Source: Halocafeteria seosinensis
Lineage: Eukaryota > Sar > Bigyra > Bicosoecida
Length of the DNA: 64,000 bases
Direction of reading: 5' to 3'
NCBI GenBank assembly: GCA_001687465.1
Contig: LVLI01000067.1
Span: 1 to 64,000 of the forward strand
Below the pieces are notes generated by a model, which saw only the letters and a list, made by a program, of their open reading frames with translations, searched no databases and had not been told where the DNA came from. Position numbers and translations under genes: made by a program. This document shows positions 54,531 to 64,000 of this stretch, piece by piece (within the stretch, counting starts at the first letter, position 1; every line of letters begins with the position of its first letter).

Positions 54531-57500
54531 TTATGTTTCCGCCAGTCTCACCGAGATGGGAATATTCAATGCGAGAGCGAGAGTCAAATACAGTAGTGTC
54601 GCACTGAGCTTGGTCAAGTCTTCCGCGGCGTTGTTCCACAACTCAGGAATAGTTGGGAGTTGTGCGGGTTCTTCCACCTGCTGAGTCACGGGTATAGAGG
54701 CACGTCGTCCGATAGACGCTCGGCTGAGCAAGTAGGGGCCCGCAGCTTCCTGTATCACTGGATCGTACACGCACTCTTGAACCTCCGACTGCTGTGAATG
54801 CGGGATGGAGGTAAGGAAGTTTTGCAGGTCATGCAAGTCCATCAATGCAGCCATACGGCAAAGCGCTTCTAGGAAATCCGGATATGAAGCACAGCATTGC
54901 AACGGATCAATATAATCCTCTGACCGTGCTATTAAAGCAAAACGAAATGACATATACACCGCGTCAATGCCGTGAGACGTGCGTACCCTTGCAACCAAGT
55001 CATTATGCTTGAATGTGTCGACCCACTGAAGAATATTTATGCTTTCTTCCCCATCAACGCCGCTAGTGTCCCCGCCACTCACTGGGATTGCTTTAACAAC
55101 CGCAAATATATTTTGTAGCATTGGAGCCAGCTTGACAAAGATATACCCTACTGGAGTGGTATATAAGCATTTTGTTCGGAAGAGGTCGCTCCATGGTGAG
55201 AACATGTTATTTGTTCCAAAGAGCACCTGTGCAGAGCAAGCGACGAACGTTTCGAAGAAATCATCAAAGCATTGGGAAATGGCATCATCATCTTCACGGT
55301 TGACATGATTCAGTGTGAGAGCTATTCGGCAGAGCACTTCCAGGAAATTGCGACGAGCAAGTAACGCCTTTTTCCGAGAAGCCTGGGAAACAGAAAGGAT
55401 TCATAATAGAGCCTACCAAAGAATTCAATTGTCTCACCTACCTCTTTGCTATTTCTCTTTGAGGCAATAAATGCCATATCAAGATCCGAAGAGCTCTGTA
55501 AGTTGTCAGTGATCCCTGAATATTTGCAAAAGCTCGAGTATTGCGCGAACGACATGCCACACGGATTAAATCCCCCATTGTTCGCAAGAGTTGAGAGACA
55601 ACAGTAGTAACAAAAAATTGCTTGAAATGAACAATAGTGTCGTTCAAGAACAGCTTTCGTCTGCTCCGGCAGGTTTGTCAGACTGAGTACGTCATAACCG
55701 CAATTGGAAAGATCTTCCTCGAGTAATCGTGGCACCATCGCCGCAGTTTCTAGTCCTGAACCGGACGGAGAGATTCTTGTGCGAGTTTTCCATAGTTTGC
55801 TTAGGTCAGAATACACATCGAAGAACTCTCCATCCCACATGTTCCCTGAATCTGAGGCTCTCTTAGGATAGATGAACCGCCCTTGCGGGGCTTCCTCTAG
55901 CAGTAACACGCACCGTAACTGACGCTTTGGTATAATGCCTTTCAGTAGATACAACATTGATTGAATGTCTTCCTCGTAGGTTGTTCGGGTTTCTTGACTC
56001 ATAGAGAAGCGGTCGTATTTCTTAAGGCACTCGCTCAAATCGAGATACAATACGCTTTTGTTGTATTCAAGGGCTGAAACAATAGTCCTCACAGCCTTGA
56101 GATTGAGATGATTTCTTGCAAAGCTAACTTTTGTCAGTCTGCGCGAAGACATAATCATTGTAGCGACCGAGGAGGCGGAGGTCGCTGTCAACTCATTCGA
56201 TGAGGCGTCAACCATGCTCAGTGAGGCGCTCCGGGGTGCCAGTTGCATGGATGCGCTAAAAAAGTTCAGCGCAACGTCGCTTATTGAGCAGTTTTCCATA
56301 TAAAGCGTATGAAGAATCGACTGTTCGTTCGAAGAAGGCGTGTGTTCATTCAGCATTTTCCGCAGAAAGTTGGCAATAGCAGTTCTTTCATCATTGAGGT
56401 TTCGGCGACGCCTTTTCTTTATCCGCAAGTAAAACCCTTGAGTTTCTTCGAGCCGTTGATTGGTTACGGGTACTCCCAAGATTCTAAGACTGATACAGCA
56501 TAGACCAAAAGCAAACTTGTTTCCTGATACCTTCAATTTTTTCAAGTTCGGTAGTCCAGCGATGGACCCGATCAGAGGCATTGGCCAGTCATTCGTTTGT
56601 CGTTGCACTTCCAGCTGAAGATTACAGTAAGATAGATCAAGTTCTTCAAGAGCTGTACAGTTCGTTAGATTAAGGGGTAGGCGATTAAGAGCTTGCAGGG
56701 GTAGATCGGCTTTCCTAAGTGAAGAACCTGGAGAAAAGAGCTTGGGGCAGTCACTCAAGTCCAATTCCTTAAGGGAGGCCTGGCAATTCTTCGAAGCGAG
56801 TAATATCCTACTCAAACCGTAGAGCGTCTCAGTTGCTACCGAATGGTTTCCGCTTAAATCAACCTTTTCCACACAGTTTCCGGCCTCATTTGCAGAATTC
56901 AGTTGTTCCCATTTGGCTTCACGAAGTACATCTACCCCTCCCAGCCCTCCTAACATCGCCTCGCCCCCCGTATCGGAATTCAGTGCACCATGCAAAACAA
57001 GCTCCTGCATGCTTTTCATTTTCGATAGCGCAGAGCCAAGTGCTTGGTACTGCTGTACCGGAAGTCCCGAGTGAGCAACGTAGATGCTACCACTACGTAG
57101 CATGCTAATACAGTTTTGTGATATACTGATTCCCAGCTGCTTGCAATTTGTTAAGTATGCTAGTATAGCGTTTTCCGTCTCAGCATCGGTATTCTCCTTT
57201 TCATAGGTTAGTGGTTCACGATGTCCCGTTGTTTCCTTTGAGGACGATACTTTTTGCGGTGGTTTCCGTGCTGATAGGAAGGCTTGACGGTTTTGCAAGA
57301 GGTCTCGAGAGCTTTCGTAAAGTTCGTGTGCATCTGGATGGGGTTTGGGCTTCACTTGTTCAAAATCAAGCCTATAATCAAAATCTGCAGAATTTAAGTG
57401 GGGATACTTCTCCCGAGGAGACAACGGCTTCCTCACGGATTCAGAGTGCGAGGTCTCTCGGTCCAACGTACTCTCCGACATGGGGGAGGGGCTATAACTT

Positions 57501-57895
57501 GCGGACGGTAGATGTTGTGATCCTGGGGAGTTTTCCAATCGACCGCTGGTAAAATCAGGGCTCCTGGGAGGTCGTCGGCGAACATCTTGTTGAAAAGTCT
57601 GCTGCAGCTTTAATCGCGCGCTTCCTTCCCAGAATCCCTCTTCCTCCTCTCCTTCTGCCACGCCAAATTGAGTACACGAGAACCAATAATAGTGACTAGT
57701 TTCGAGAAAGCAAATCGTATGCGTACCTTTCAAAAATTCATCCGTCGGACTGGGAGAAGGCGCTGGTATTCGTCCCAACGGCGAGACTGCTCGTCGCGCG
57801 CCCGTCGCTACATTGGCTCCAGCGGTACTTAATGCTGTCGAAGTGTGTGTTTTCTCTGTTCTCACAGACGGGATCTCAGAGCGTGTACGTCTCAT
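54531..57895 (-). CDS. Leucine-rich-repeat protein, large, unknown function
   Basis: Exons on the minus strand 57895-57727, 57654-55442, 55382-54531; 1077 aa. The N-terminal ~250 residues are basic and Ser/Pro-rich. From about 330 to 620 there are RNase-inhibitor-type LRRs: CVEKVDLSGNHSVATETL, ASLKELDLSDCPKLF, ALEELDLSYCNL, LKKLKVSGNKFAFG and VLYLDLSECLKKY. The C-terminal 350 residues are helical (FFETFVACSAQVLFG, YPDFLEALCRMAAL) and resemble an EF-hand-like domain of flagellate proteins, which I cannot name. The first intron is 72 nt with no stop in frame, so retention would also give a complete protein. Further 5' exons are possible. Confidence 0.7.
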
Positions 57896-58681
57896 AGTGG
57901 GAGAGGTTAGAGCGCCAAAATCGCCAGGAACGATCAATCCGGGCTTGTATAAACGATAGGACAACTTGATGTCGAGACCCGTCGCACTACCTTCACAGGC
58001 TACTGAAGGCTGTAATTTTGTTGATGCGTTAGCACATTAGCAGTGTGCATTAGTATTGCTCCTACCCGGAAGACGTCTAGTTTACATACTACGCTAGGCC
58101 GTGTGTATAGTACCGCGCATGCCACATGTGACATGGTGCCACGTTAGGACAGCTTCCATCAGGAAGACGCTTGTGTACTCGTCTTAGACTGTCTACGTTA
58201 GACAGTACTACGCTCATATCATCGATAGATAGAGTCTGACACACAGAGATGCGTTCGAGTAACCAGCAATGAACGAAGTCCCAATCCCGGATCATCAGTC
58301 TTAGGAAGTCTAAATACAACTTGTACTGGTTACCGGTAGGCAGTGATCATCTGGCAGGACACGCACACACTGCTGCAATGTGCTCAGCACGTATACAAGA
58401 ACCCACTTCTCACCAAATACATACTTTCGACATGGCACTCCACTATTGCTAAATTCCCAGGGTCGCTACTGTTGTATCAAGTTACAACCTCGTCCGTGGC
58501 CCATGGGACTCTCCTTCACATCCTTCCATAGACGGCGAAGGACCTCGGAAGGTTTGAAATATTACACGCCCTCAATACTTTCCCCACATTGTGATGTCAA
58601 CATCCCAATTCCGTTTTTGAGTCCTTGTTTCCTGTGTCAACGCCGACTGTCTGGTTGCATTCGTATTAACATCCGAAGACG
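57896..58681. other. Intergenic region between LRR protein and thiol dioxygenase
   Basis: 786 bp upstream of two divergent genes. An 8-bp perfect inverted repeat ACTGTCTA-CGT-TAGACAGT lies at 58188-58206. The LRR frame stays open upstream of its first ATG to about 57964, so an extra 5' exon may lie here. Nothing else recognised. Confidence 0.4.
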
Positions 58682-60328
58682 ATGAGCCATCGTCAACAGA
58701 ATCTCGTTAGTGAATGTGTACGGAACGCACGGCGTGCAGCACGTTCCTCACGGTTTTTATGGAGGTCCTACTTGTACGCCAAAAAGGAGTACCTGAGTGG
58801 CTTTCCTTCGTCATCGAATACAGCAGCTGCGGCAGCAGCAGCAAGTGGGCATAGACCAAAACATCATGAGAGTGATCCTCGACACACCAGTGGCTCCTCT
58901 GGCACGAGGGCGAAGAAGTCTAAAGAAGGCCAGAGTATGTCATGGGAGGAAACGACAGTACCGCCGATACCTGTGGACGTCTTATCCTCTGCAACAACGT
59001 ACGACTCCTTATTTCGGGCGAGCTCGGCTGGAGCCTTGGACGATCTCCAGGAACTTCAGCAAGAAATCAAGCGAATCTGTACCCCAGTCGTACATTCTAT
59101 AAATAAGATTAGTTTGAAAGACGGTACGGTGCTTGGAACATATATTGAAAATATAGCGCGTGCAGAGCAATGCTAATTATCGTTGTGGTTAATCCTGTGT
59201 GTGTGTGCAGTGGGCGTTACAGAGCAATGGCTACGGCAAAAATATAGTTCATTGAAGAGTTCTGGGAACCTGTCGTGGATGGTTCCACAGAAAGGATCAA
59301 GTCCTGGAGCGTCGGCACCGGATAAACCTCATGCATCTGGGTCGGGGTCTCAACAATCTGTTAGCAGCAGGGCGGACGGGGATGCCATTATCGAAGAAGC
59401 AACTAGCGGGGAACTTGAAGATATTGACAACCTCGAGAGGTACATTGAAAATCACGTCCCCACGCTAACTCGTCGACACAGAAATACTCAGCATATTGGT
59501 TATATCCCTATTCTTGAGGAATATCCTCGGCCAAGTCTTGTGGCGGATTCCGATAGCGACACCTCGGAATCTGAAGGAAACAGTCCTCGCGGTGATCCTG
59601 TGACAATGGGGATATTTATCTTGCCCCCGGGGACTTCTCTTCCTTTGCATGACCACCCGGGAATGTGTGTCGTATCCAAAGTGTAAGTTTACTTAATGCT
59701 GCGAAACCGTTGTCTGAAAGGACTAGGGTGTTGCTGAATGAAAACATACAGACTCTATGGATCCCTTCACTTAAGAACATATGATCTATGCACTCACCAA
59801 GGTCAAATGTTTCCTCATTTGCGGAGTCCAAGCCTAGGTGACGTTATGCCAGCAAAACCAGGGGAACCCCTGAATGTCGCGGCTGAAAAACAGCACGGCG
59901 GTAGTGAAGACGCACAATCGAAGAGTTCCGATAGCACCGCGGAGGAGGAAGATGATCATATCGCCACAGTAGATGAAGAGGAGGAGCACGTGGACACGTA
60001 CAGATTTGCGAAGTTTAAAAACGGCTATATAGTTCCCCAGGGATCATCAGTATGCCTTACCCCCTTGCGAGGGAATATCCATTCATTGAGGAATTATCAG
60101 CATTCGAATCTTGCACTCTCTGGAGCCGTTGCTTCGAACGAGCCCTGTGTTGTACTAGATGTATTATTCCCTCCCTACGACTTTCAAAGACACCGCGCGT
60201 GCACTTACTATGACGAGTTTCAGTCCACTTCTACCCACGATGTGACGTTCCTGAAGGCCATACCAACTCCTTCAGATCTAGATATGGACGAGTTTGAATA
60301 CAAGGGCCCATCACCACATGAGACTTGA
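58682..60328 (+). CDS. Thiol dioxygenase, PCO/ADO family
   Basis: Exons 58682-59123, 59211-59682, 59752-60328; 496 aa. Iron enzymes that oxidise N-terminal cysteine of proteins or cysteamine with O2 and act as oxygen sensors through the Cys N-degron pathway. The cupin core is clear: MGIFILPPGTSLPLHDHPGM (two iron His), VSKVLYGSLHLRTYDL, LRGNIHSL (third His), CVVLDVLFPPYD and CTYYDEF. The domain starts near residue 290; the upstream part is Ser/Ala/Gly-rich with a coiled-coil-like LDDLQELQQEIKRI, and an acidic insert of ~60 residues lies inside the cupin. Human ADO is 270 aa, so this protein is greatly extended. Confidence 0.87.
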
Positions 60329-60699
60329 ATGAAATTATGCGTACTTGTGAAAGGATCAGAACGTGATTGTCAGTGGTTTGTCACGTGCAGTTCTATCTCA
60401 CGTGGAACTGTTGGTACTGCTATATTTCAGTCATGGTAAAAAGAAGTAGTAGTAGTCGGAAACGAGACGTGAGCGGTAGAGATATGACGAAAAAGCAAAC
60501 AGAATAAACTCTGGGAAATGGTCCTTGATCCAAATGCACAATTTCAATCATCTTAAAATTCCAAGTTGCAACCCCCTAATTTGAATTCCAGAGTGCATTT
60601 CCAGTGGTTACTGGGGGTCAGGTGTTGTTATGGAGTAACTATCACGACTTAGAATCACTGTTATTGTGAAAAGAGAAAGAGACAGGGTCACAAATAATC
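60329..60699. other. Spacer before DNAAF5
   Basis: 371 bp between two plus-strand genes. Contains the DNAAF5 promoter region; no gene or repeat seen. Confidence 0.45.
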
Positions 60700-63387
60700 A
60701 TGGACGAATTAGAGCGTCGCTTGGCGCGTGACATTAATTGTCTTAAAGACCAGGACCGAACCAAACGCAAGAGTGGGTTGAAGGCTTTATTCCAGCTTCT
60801 GGAGGACCACGACGCCGATACACAGGCAGTAGGGCAATTATTCTGTCAAACACAGGTGGGGACGCTTCTCATACAACTTCTGACGGACTCTGTGGAACGC
60901 ATAAGGGAATCTACCATTGATGTCCTGGAGGGCTTTTTGGGCCTCTCCTCGGTTCGAGAGAATTTGGCTGATTTTAGCAAGCCCTTACTACACGCTATAA
61001 AGACACAGATTGGCGAGAAACCCTTTAATGAACCCGCGGAAGAGCTGCGCCTTCGATATGCGCAGCTACTACATAAGATCATACGAGAACCAGCGTGCTC
61101 TGAGGAGATAAGGGGGGATTCATTCGACGATATTGTGCATATCATTGAGAATGCCAGTCAAGACTCATTCCCCCAAACGAAGCAAGAATGCGCGCGTCTA
61201 GTGGAATCATTGGTTCGATGTCACCCAGAAAGGATACACGGAAGTGTCTCGTCGCTGTTGAACCCACAACTGGGCAATTTTGTGCACCAACGCGCGGCTG
61301 TACGTCTGGCGGCATTAAAGGCGGTATCGCTGGTATTGACGTATTGCAAAGAGGCGGGCGCCGATGCTCTGAAAGAGCAAGTAGTTCCAAAGCTTACTAT
61401 GCTTTTGTTTGATAGATCGCCAAGTGTGCGCAAAGAGTTGGCTGGAGCTGTTCTGCAATTACTTGCGTATGCTCCTCACAATATCATAGAAGACTCTTGT
61501 GCTTCGCTTGAGTATATCTGCTTGTCTCTGCATGCCGATGATACGGACGATGTATCTCAAGTTTGCTATGAAAAGTTCAAAGAACTTGCACCAAAAATAC
61601 ATGAGAATCTGACATCTTCAGTAACTCGTGAGGAGGAAGACCTTACGTTGGATGAACGCGTGGCTGCTGAAGCTGCCTCAGGGGATGCAACCGACGATAC
61701 AAAGATGGCGGTGAATAACGAAACAGGCAATGACGAGGGGACAGAAGCAGATGTAGAACTTCCACAGCCATTTGCGGAGCGGCCTGTCCTTTCTGCCAGA
61801 AAAGCAATCGTGCATCACCTCGGAGATCTGGTTGACCTGTGCACACAAGGATTGACTGAATGGACCGCTCCGTTACGAAAAGCAGCTGCCTGTGCACTGC
61901 GTTCCCTTCTAGTTTACGCCGAGGATAATATAACCGCTTACGTAGACAAGGTAATTTCATCTCTTTGCCGCGCGGTGCAAGACGAAGAGGTATCTATTCG
62001 CGACCTCGTTCACGACTGTAATGCTCTTGTAGGGGCTTATGTGCCTTCTTCTGGACAGCTTGGCGTACTGCTACCGCTAATTCGTGGAGAGTTATCAGGG
62101 CTGACAGAACCTGCTCACAAATATCAAGGGGTAATTGTAATGTGCGATACGATAAGCGGAATGAACTTCCAGCAAGTGGAGCCACACCTCATGGAAATAT
62201 CAAGAGCACTATCGGAGCCAGAGCTCGTTAACTCAGAAATTACGGAGATGCCAGAAGCGCTGTATTATTCCATTGAAGCCCTCATAGACGTTGGACAGAA
62301 GTCTATTTGCGAATACGAGTGCCGCAGCTTTATTTCCAGGGCTTTGGTAAACTTGCATAGAGAAGACGTTACACAGTCTCTGCATGCGAAGTCACAAACC
62401 TTACTTCGGCAGTTGACCGAGTGGTCGGAATGTTCTTGTATAGCCAACATGCTGAGTAAAGACTTGAAACCGTTCCTGCAGCAAGAACTTAATCGAGTAG
62501 ATGAATGGACAAAAGGAGATGGTGGACGACTCTTTTTGGATGCTGTTGTCCGCCACTATCCACCAGCCGTTGAGTCTTTTTGTGCTGAACTAGCCCAAGT
62601 GTTCGAAATGTGTGCAGACAGGAAAAGGGACCGAGAACTCAGACTCGCAATGATGGGTTTACTTGACGTTTTTCTTAAGACATGTGACATTTCTCAAAGA
62701 ATTCCGGAGGGAGTTCCGGCGCTTACGCAAGGTTCCATTCAAGAACTGCATAGAGCGCTTAGCACGTGCATTCCTACGATTCTACGCAACACAATTAAGC
62801 CAAATCTAGTCTGGAGACCTGGTGGCGTCGCGTCAGCGATGAGGAAAATCACATCCTCATGCCTTTTGTCAGGATTGCAAACTGACTTGGTTTCCACACC
62901 TGTCATTCAAGATTGTTGGAACGATCTCCAGCAACAATTGCTTTCCGTGCTCGCCGATGATGATGTTACCACGCGGCAAATAGTGTGTATGGTCCTTCAA
63001 TTGATGTTCGAAAAGGGAGGTAACTCATTGTTGAATATGGAAACAACAAGAAGCGTCTATCCCGAGCTCATTAAACGCCTCGATGATTCCAACGACCATG
63101 TGCGTCAGTTGATCTGTCCCACGCTGAAGTCATTTCTCTACGCCGCAACAGCAGAGAATCTTCAAGGTGGGCCAATTGATCATACCGTGGAGACCTTGCT
63201 TATTCACATGGATGATCCAGATAGGACGATGCAAGAGAGTTGCTTCGACGCCCTCTGTGAATACGCAAAAATGGATGTGCCGTACACGTACAAAAAAGCC
63301 AAAGAAGCTCGTCAGAAGCATCGCTCCCCTGTGTTTTGCGATCGGTTGCTTCAATTTTGCGAGAACCTGCAGAGTCAAACGGCTTGA
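60700..63387 (+). CDS. DNAAF5: Dynein axonemal assembly factor 5 (HEATR2)
   Basis: Single exon, 895 aa. Cytoplasmic HEAT-repeat protein that helps preassemble outer and inner arm dyneins before transport into cilia. HEAT repeats run along the whole length (for example AAVRLAALKAVSLVLTY, PLRKAAACALRSLLVYAE). The C-terminal third matches human HEATR2 strongly: NLVWRPGGVASAMRKITSSC, VYPELIKRLDDSNDHVRQL, LLIHMDDPDRTMQES and KHRSPVFCDRLLQFCENLQ. An acidic linker sits near residue 310-350. Length is typical (human 855). The gene implies motile, dynein-armed axonemes. Confidence 0.92.
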   Translation: MDELERRLARDINCLKDQDRTKRKSGLKALFQLLEDHDADTQAVGQLFCQTQVGTLLIQLLTDSVERIRESTIDVLEGFLGLSSVRENLADFSKPLLHAIKTQIGEKPFNEPAEELRLRYAQLLHKIIREPACSEEIRGDSFDDIVHIIENASQDSFPQTKQECARLVESLVRCHPERIHGSVSSLLNPQLGNFVHQRAAVRLAALKAVSLVLTYCKEAGADALKEQVVPKLTMLLFDRSPSVRKELAGAVLQLLAYAPHNIIEDSCASLEYICLSLHADDTDDVSQVCYEKFKELAPKIHENLTSSVTREEEDLTLDERVAAEAASGDATDDTKMAVNNETGNDEGTEADVELPQPFAERPVLSARKAIVHHLGDLVDLCTQGLTEWTAPLRKAAACALRSLLVYAEDNITAYVDKVISSLCRAVQDEEVSIRDLVHDCNALVGAYVPSSGQLGVLLPLIRGELSGLTEPAHKYQGVIVMCDTISGMNFQQVEPHLMEISRALSEPELVNSEITEMPEALYYSIEALIDVGQKSICEYECRSFISRALVNLHREDVTQSLHAKSQTLLRQLTEWSECSCIANMLSKDLKPFLQQELNRVDEWTKGDGGRLFLDAVVRHYPPAVESFCAELAQVFEMCADRKRDRELRLAMMGLLDVFLKTCDISQRIPEGVPALTQGSIQELHRALSTCIPTILRNTIKPNLVWRPGGVASAMRKITSSCLLSGLQTDLVSTPVIQDCWNDLQQQLLSVLADDDVTTRQIVCMVLQLMFEKGGNSLLNMETTRSVYPELIKRLDDSNDHVRQLICPTLKSFLYAATAENLQGGPIDHTVETLLIHMDDPDRTMQESCFDALCEYAKMDVPYTYKKAKEARQKHRSPVFCDRLLQFCENLQSQTA

Positions 63388-63403
63388 ATGAAGCTGCTAC
63401 AAG

Positions 63404-64000
63404 CTAGCGCGGAGATTCCTTTGAAGAAATATTCCTCTGTCGCGCGTCCGCCGAACTTTCGCTACTTTCCCTTGGAGGGTTCGACTGAACAAGTTCATCT
63501 GCTTGGTGCGAGGGACCCTGAGATGCCCTCGCTTGTCCTGTACCCTCATTCGGCGTCCTAGAACCGTGAGAAACTGTTTTTCTCCTTCGCTTTAGATCGA
63601 CAATTATGACGGTGATGTTGTCTGTTGAGCCTCTGGACAAAGCCTCTTGCGTTAAAAGATCAGCAGCTTTCTGGACAGACCGATTTGACATAGTCAAGAA
63701 AGCCCCGACTTCAGCATTGGACACGACGTCCCAGAGCCCATCGGTGGCCAGGACAAGGTATTTATCCTCCTCCTCAAGAATCTTCGATTTTACTTCTGGT
63801 GTGGCTGTAACGAACGGCTTCAATAATCGATCACCTATTGCCCTGCGACGACAGAACGCACAAATAAAGGCTGAAAGAGAAACAGCACTCGGTATTAGTT
63901 TCGTTGTTATCTTACCTCGAAACAGCCAGCACTCCTTGTACCCGCCAAACTCCAAAAAATTGAACAATTCCACCTAGGTTGCGGATACGAGCGCTTTCAT
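63404..64000 (-). CDS. PP2C-type protein phosphatase (5' part beyond window)
   Basis: Two exons visible on the minus strand: 64000-63916 (cut by the window end) and 63842-63404 (intron 73 nt, GTAAGA). Mn/Mg-dependent Ser/Thr phosphatase. Motifs: ARIRNLGGIVQFFGVWRV, LAVSRAIGDRLLKP, YLVLATDGLWDVVSNAEV (metal-binding Asp) and GSTDNITVIIVDL (metal-binding Asp). A 55-residue Ser/Arg/Gln-rich tail follows the domain. N-terminal catalytic segments are missing because they lie to the right. Its 3' end is 16 bp from the DNAAF5 stop, so the transcripts must overlap in their 3' UTRs. Confidence 0.9.

Overview
This 64 kb window is nuclear DNA from a eukaryotic microbe. Every split gene resolves into GT-AG spliceosomal introns, most of them 58-78 nt long. 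The products are core eukaryotic proteins: nucleosomal histones, a TIM23 translocase subunit, the GPI transamidase subunit PIG-T, ESCRT-I VPS28, INCENP and a CDK11-type kinase. A DNAAF5/HEATR2 orthologue, which is needed to build axonemal dynein, says the organism has or recently had a motile flagellum. I cannot place it more precisely than an intron-poor, gene-dense flagellated protist or alga (about 38 genes in 64 kb). Nothing viral, bacterial or transposon-like was found.

Layout. 1-5171 is a histone cluster: a truncated H4, then H2A(-)/H2B(+), H3(-)/H4(+), H2A(-)/H2B(+) as divergent pairs. Each histone gene is followed by the same unusual 17-nt stem-loop, and the promoters share a CGGATGGG motif. 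5271-14959 carries a theta-like GST, an SLC25A51-type mitochondrial carrier, an unknown 683-aa protein, mitoribosomal mS23, a PI31-like proteasome regulator and a four-TM protein. 15574-24761 is a lineage-specific membrane-protein block: two paralogous six-TM proteins built of three repeated units flank a 1292-aa multi-TM protein. 25190-34524 has PIG-T, TIM23, INCENP with a SAP domain, a small unknown spliced gene, a lipoate-protein ligase and a CDK11-like kinase. 34588-45235 has an Iwr1 homologue carrying ankyrin-like repeats, VPS28, ERCC8/CSA, a COPI-associated/TVP15-like protein with NPF motifs, TRM112 and a CW zinc-finger protein. 46301-64000 has a mitochondrial small heat-shock protein, an MFSD1-like transporter, an SDR, hexosaminidase D, an LRR protein, a thiol dioxygenase of the PCO/ADO family, DNAAF5 and a PP2C phosphatase cut by the window end.

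The genes are unrelated housekeeping neighbours packed back to back, and several convergent pairs are separated by fewer than 100 bp. Mitochondrial functions recur (carrier, mS23, TIM23, lipoate ligase, Hsp20), but nothing suggests co-regulation except in the histone cluster. Exon structures were derived by hand from splice signals, reading-frame continuity and similarity to remembered families; no database search was possible.
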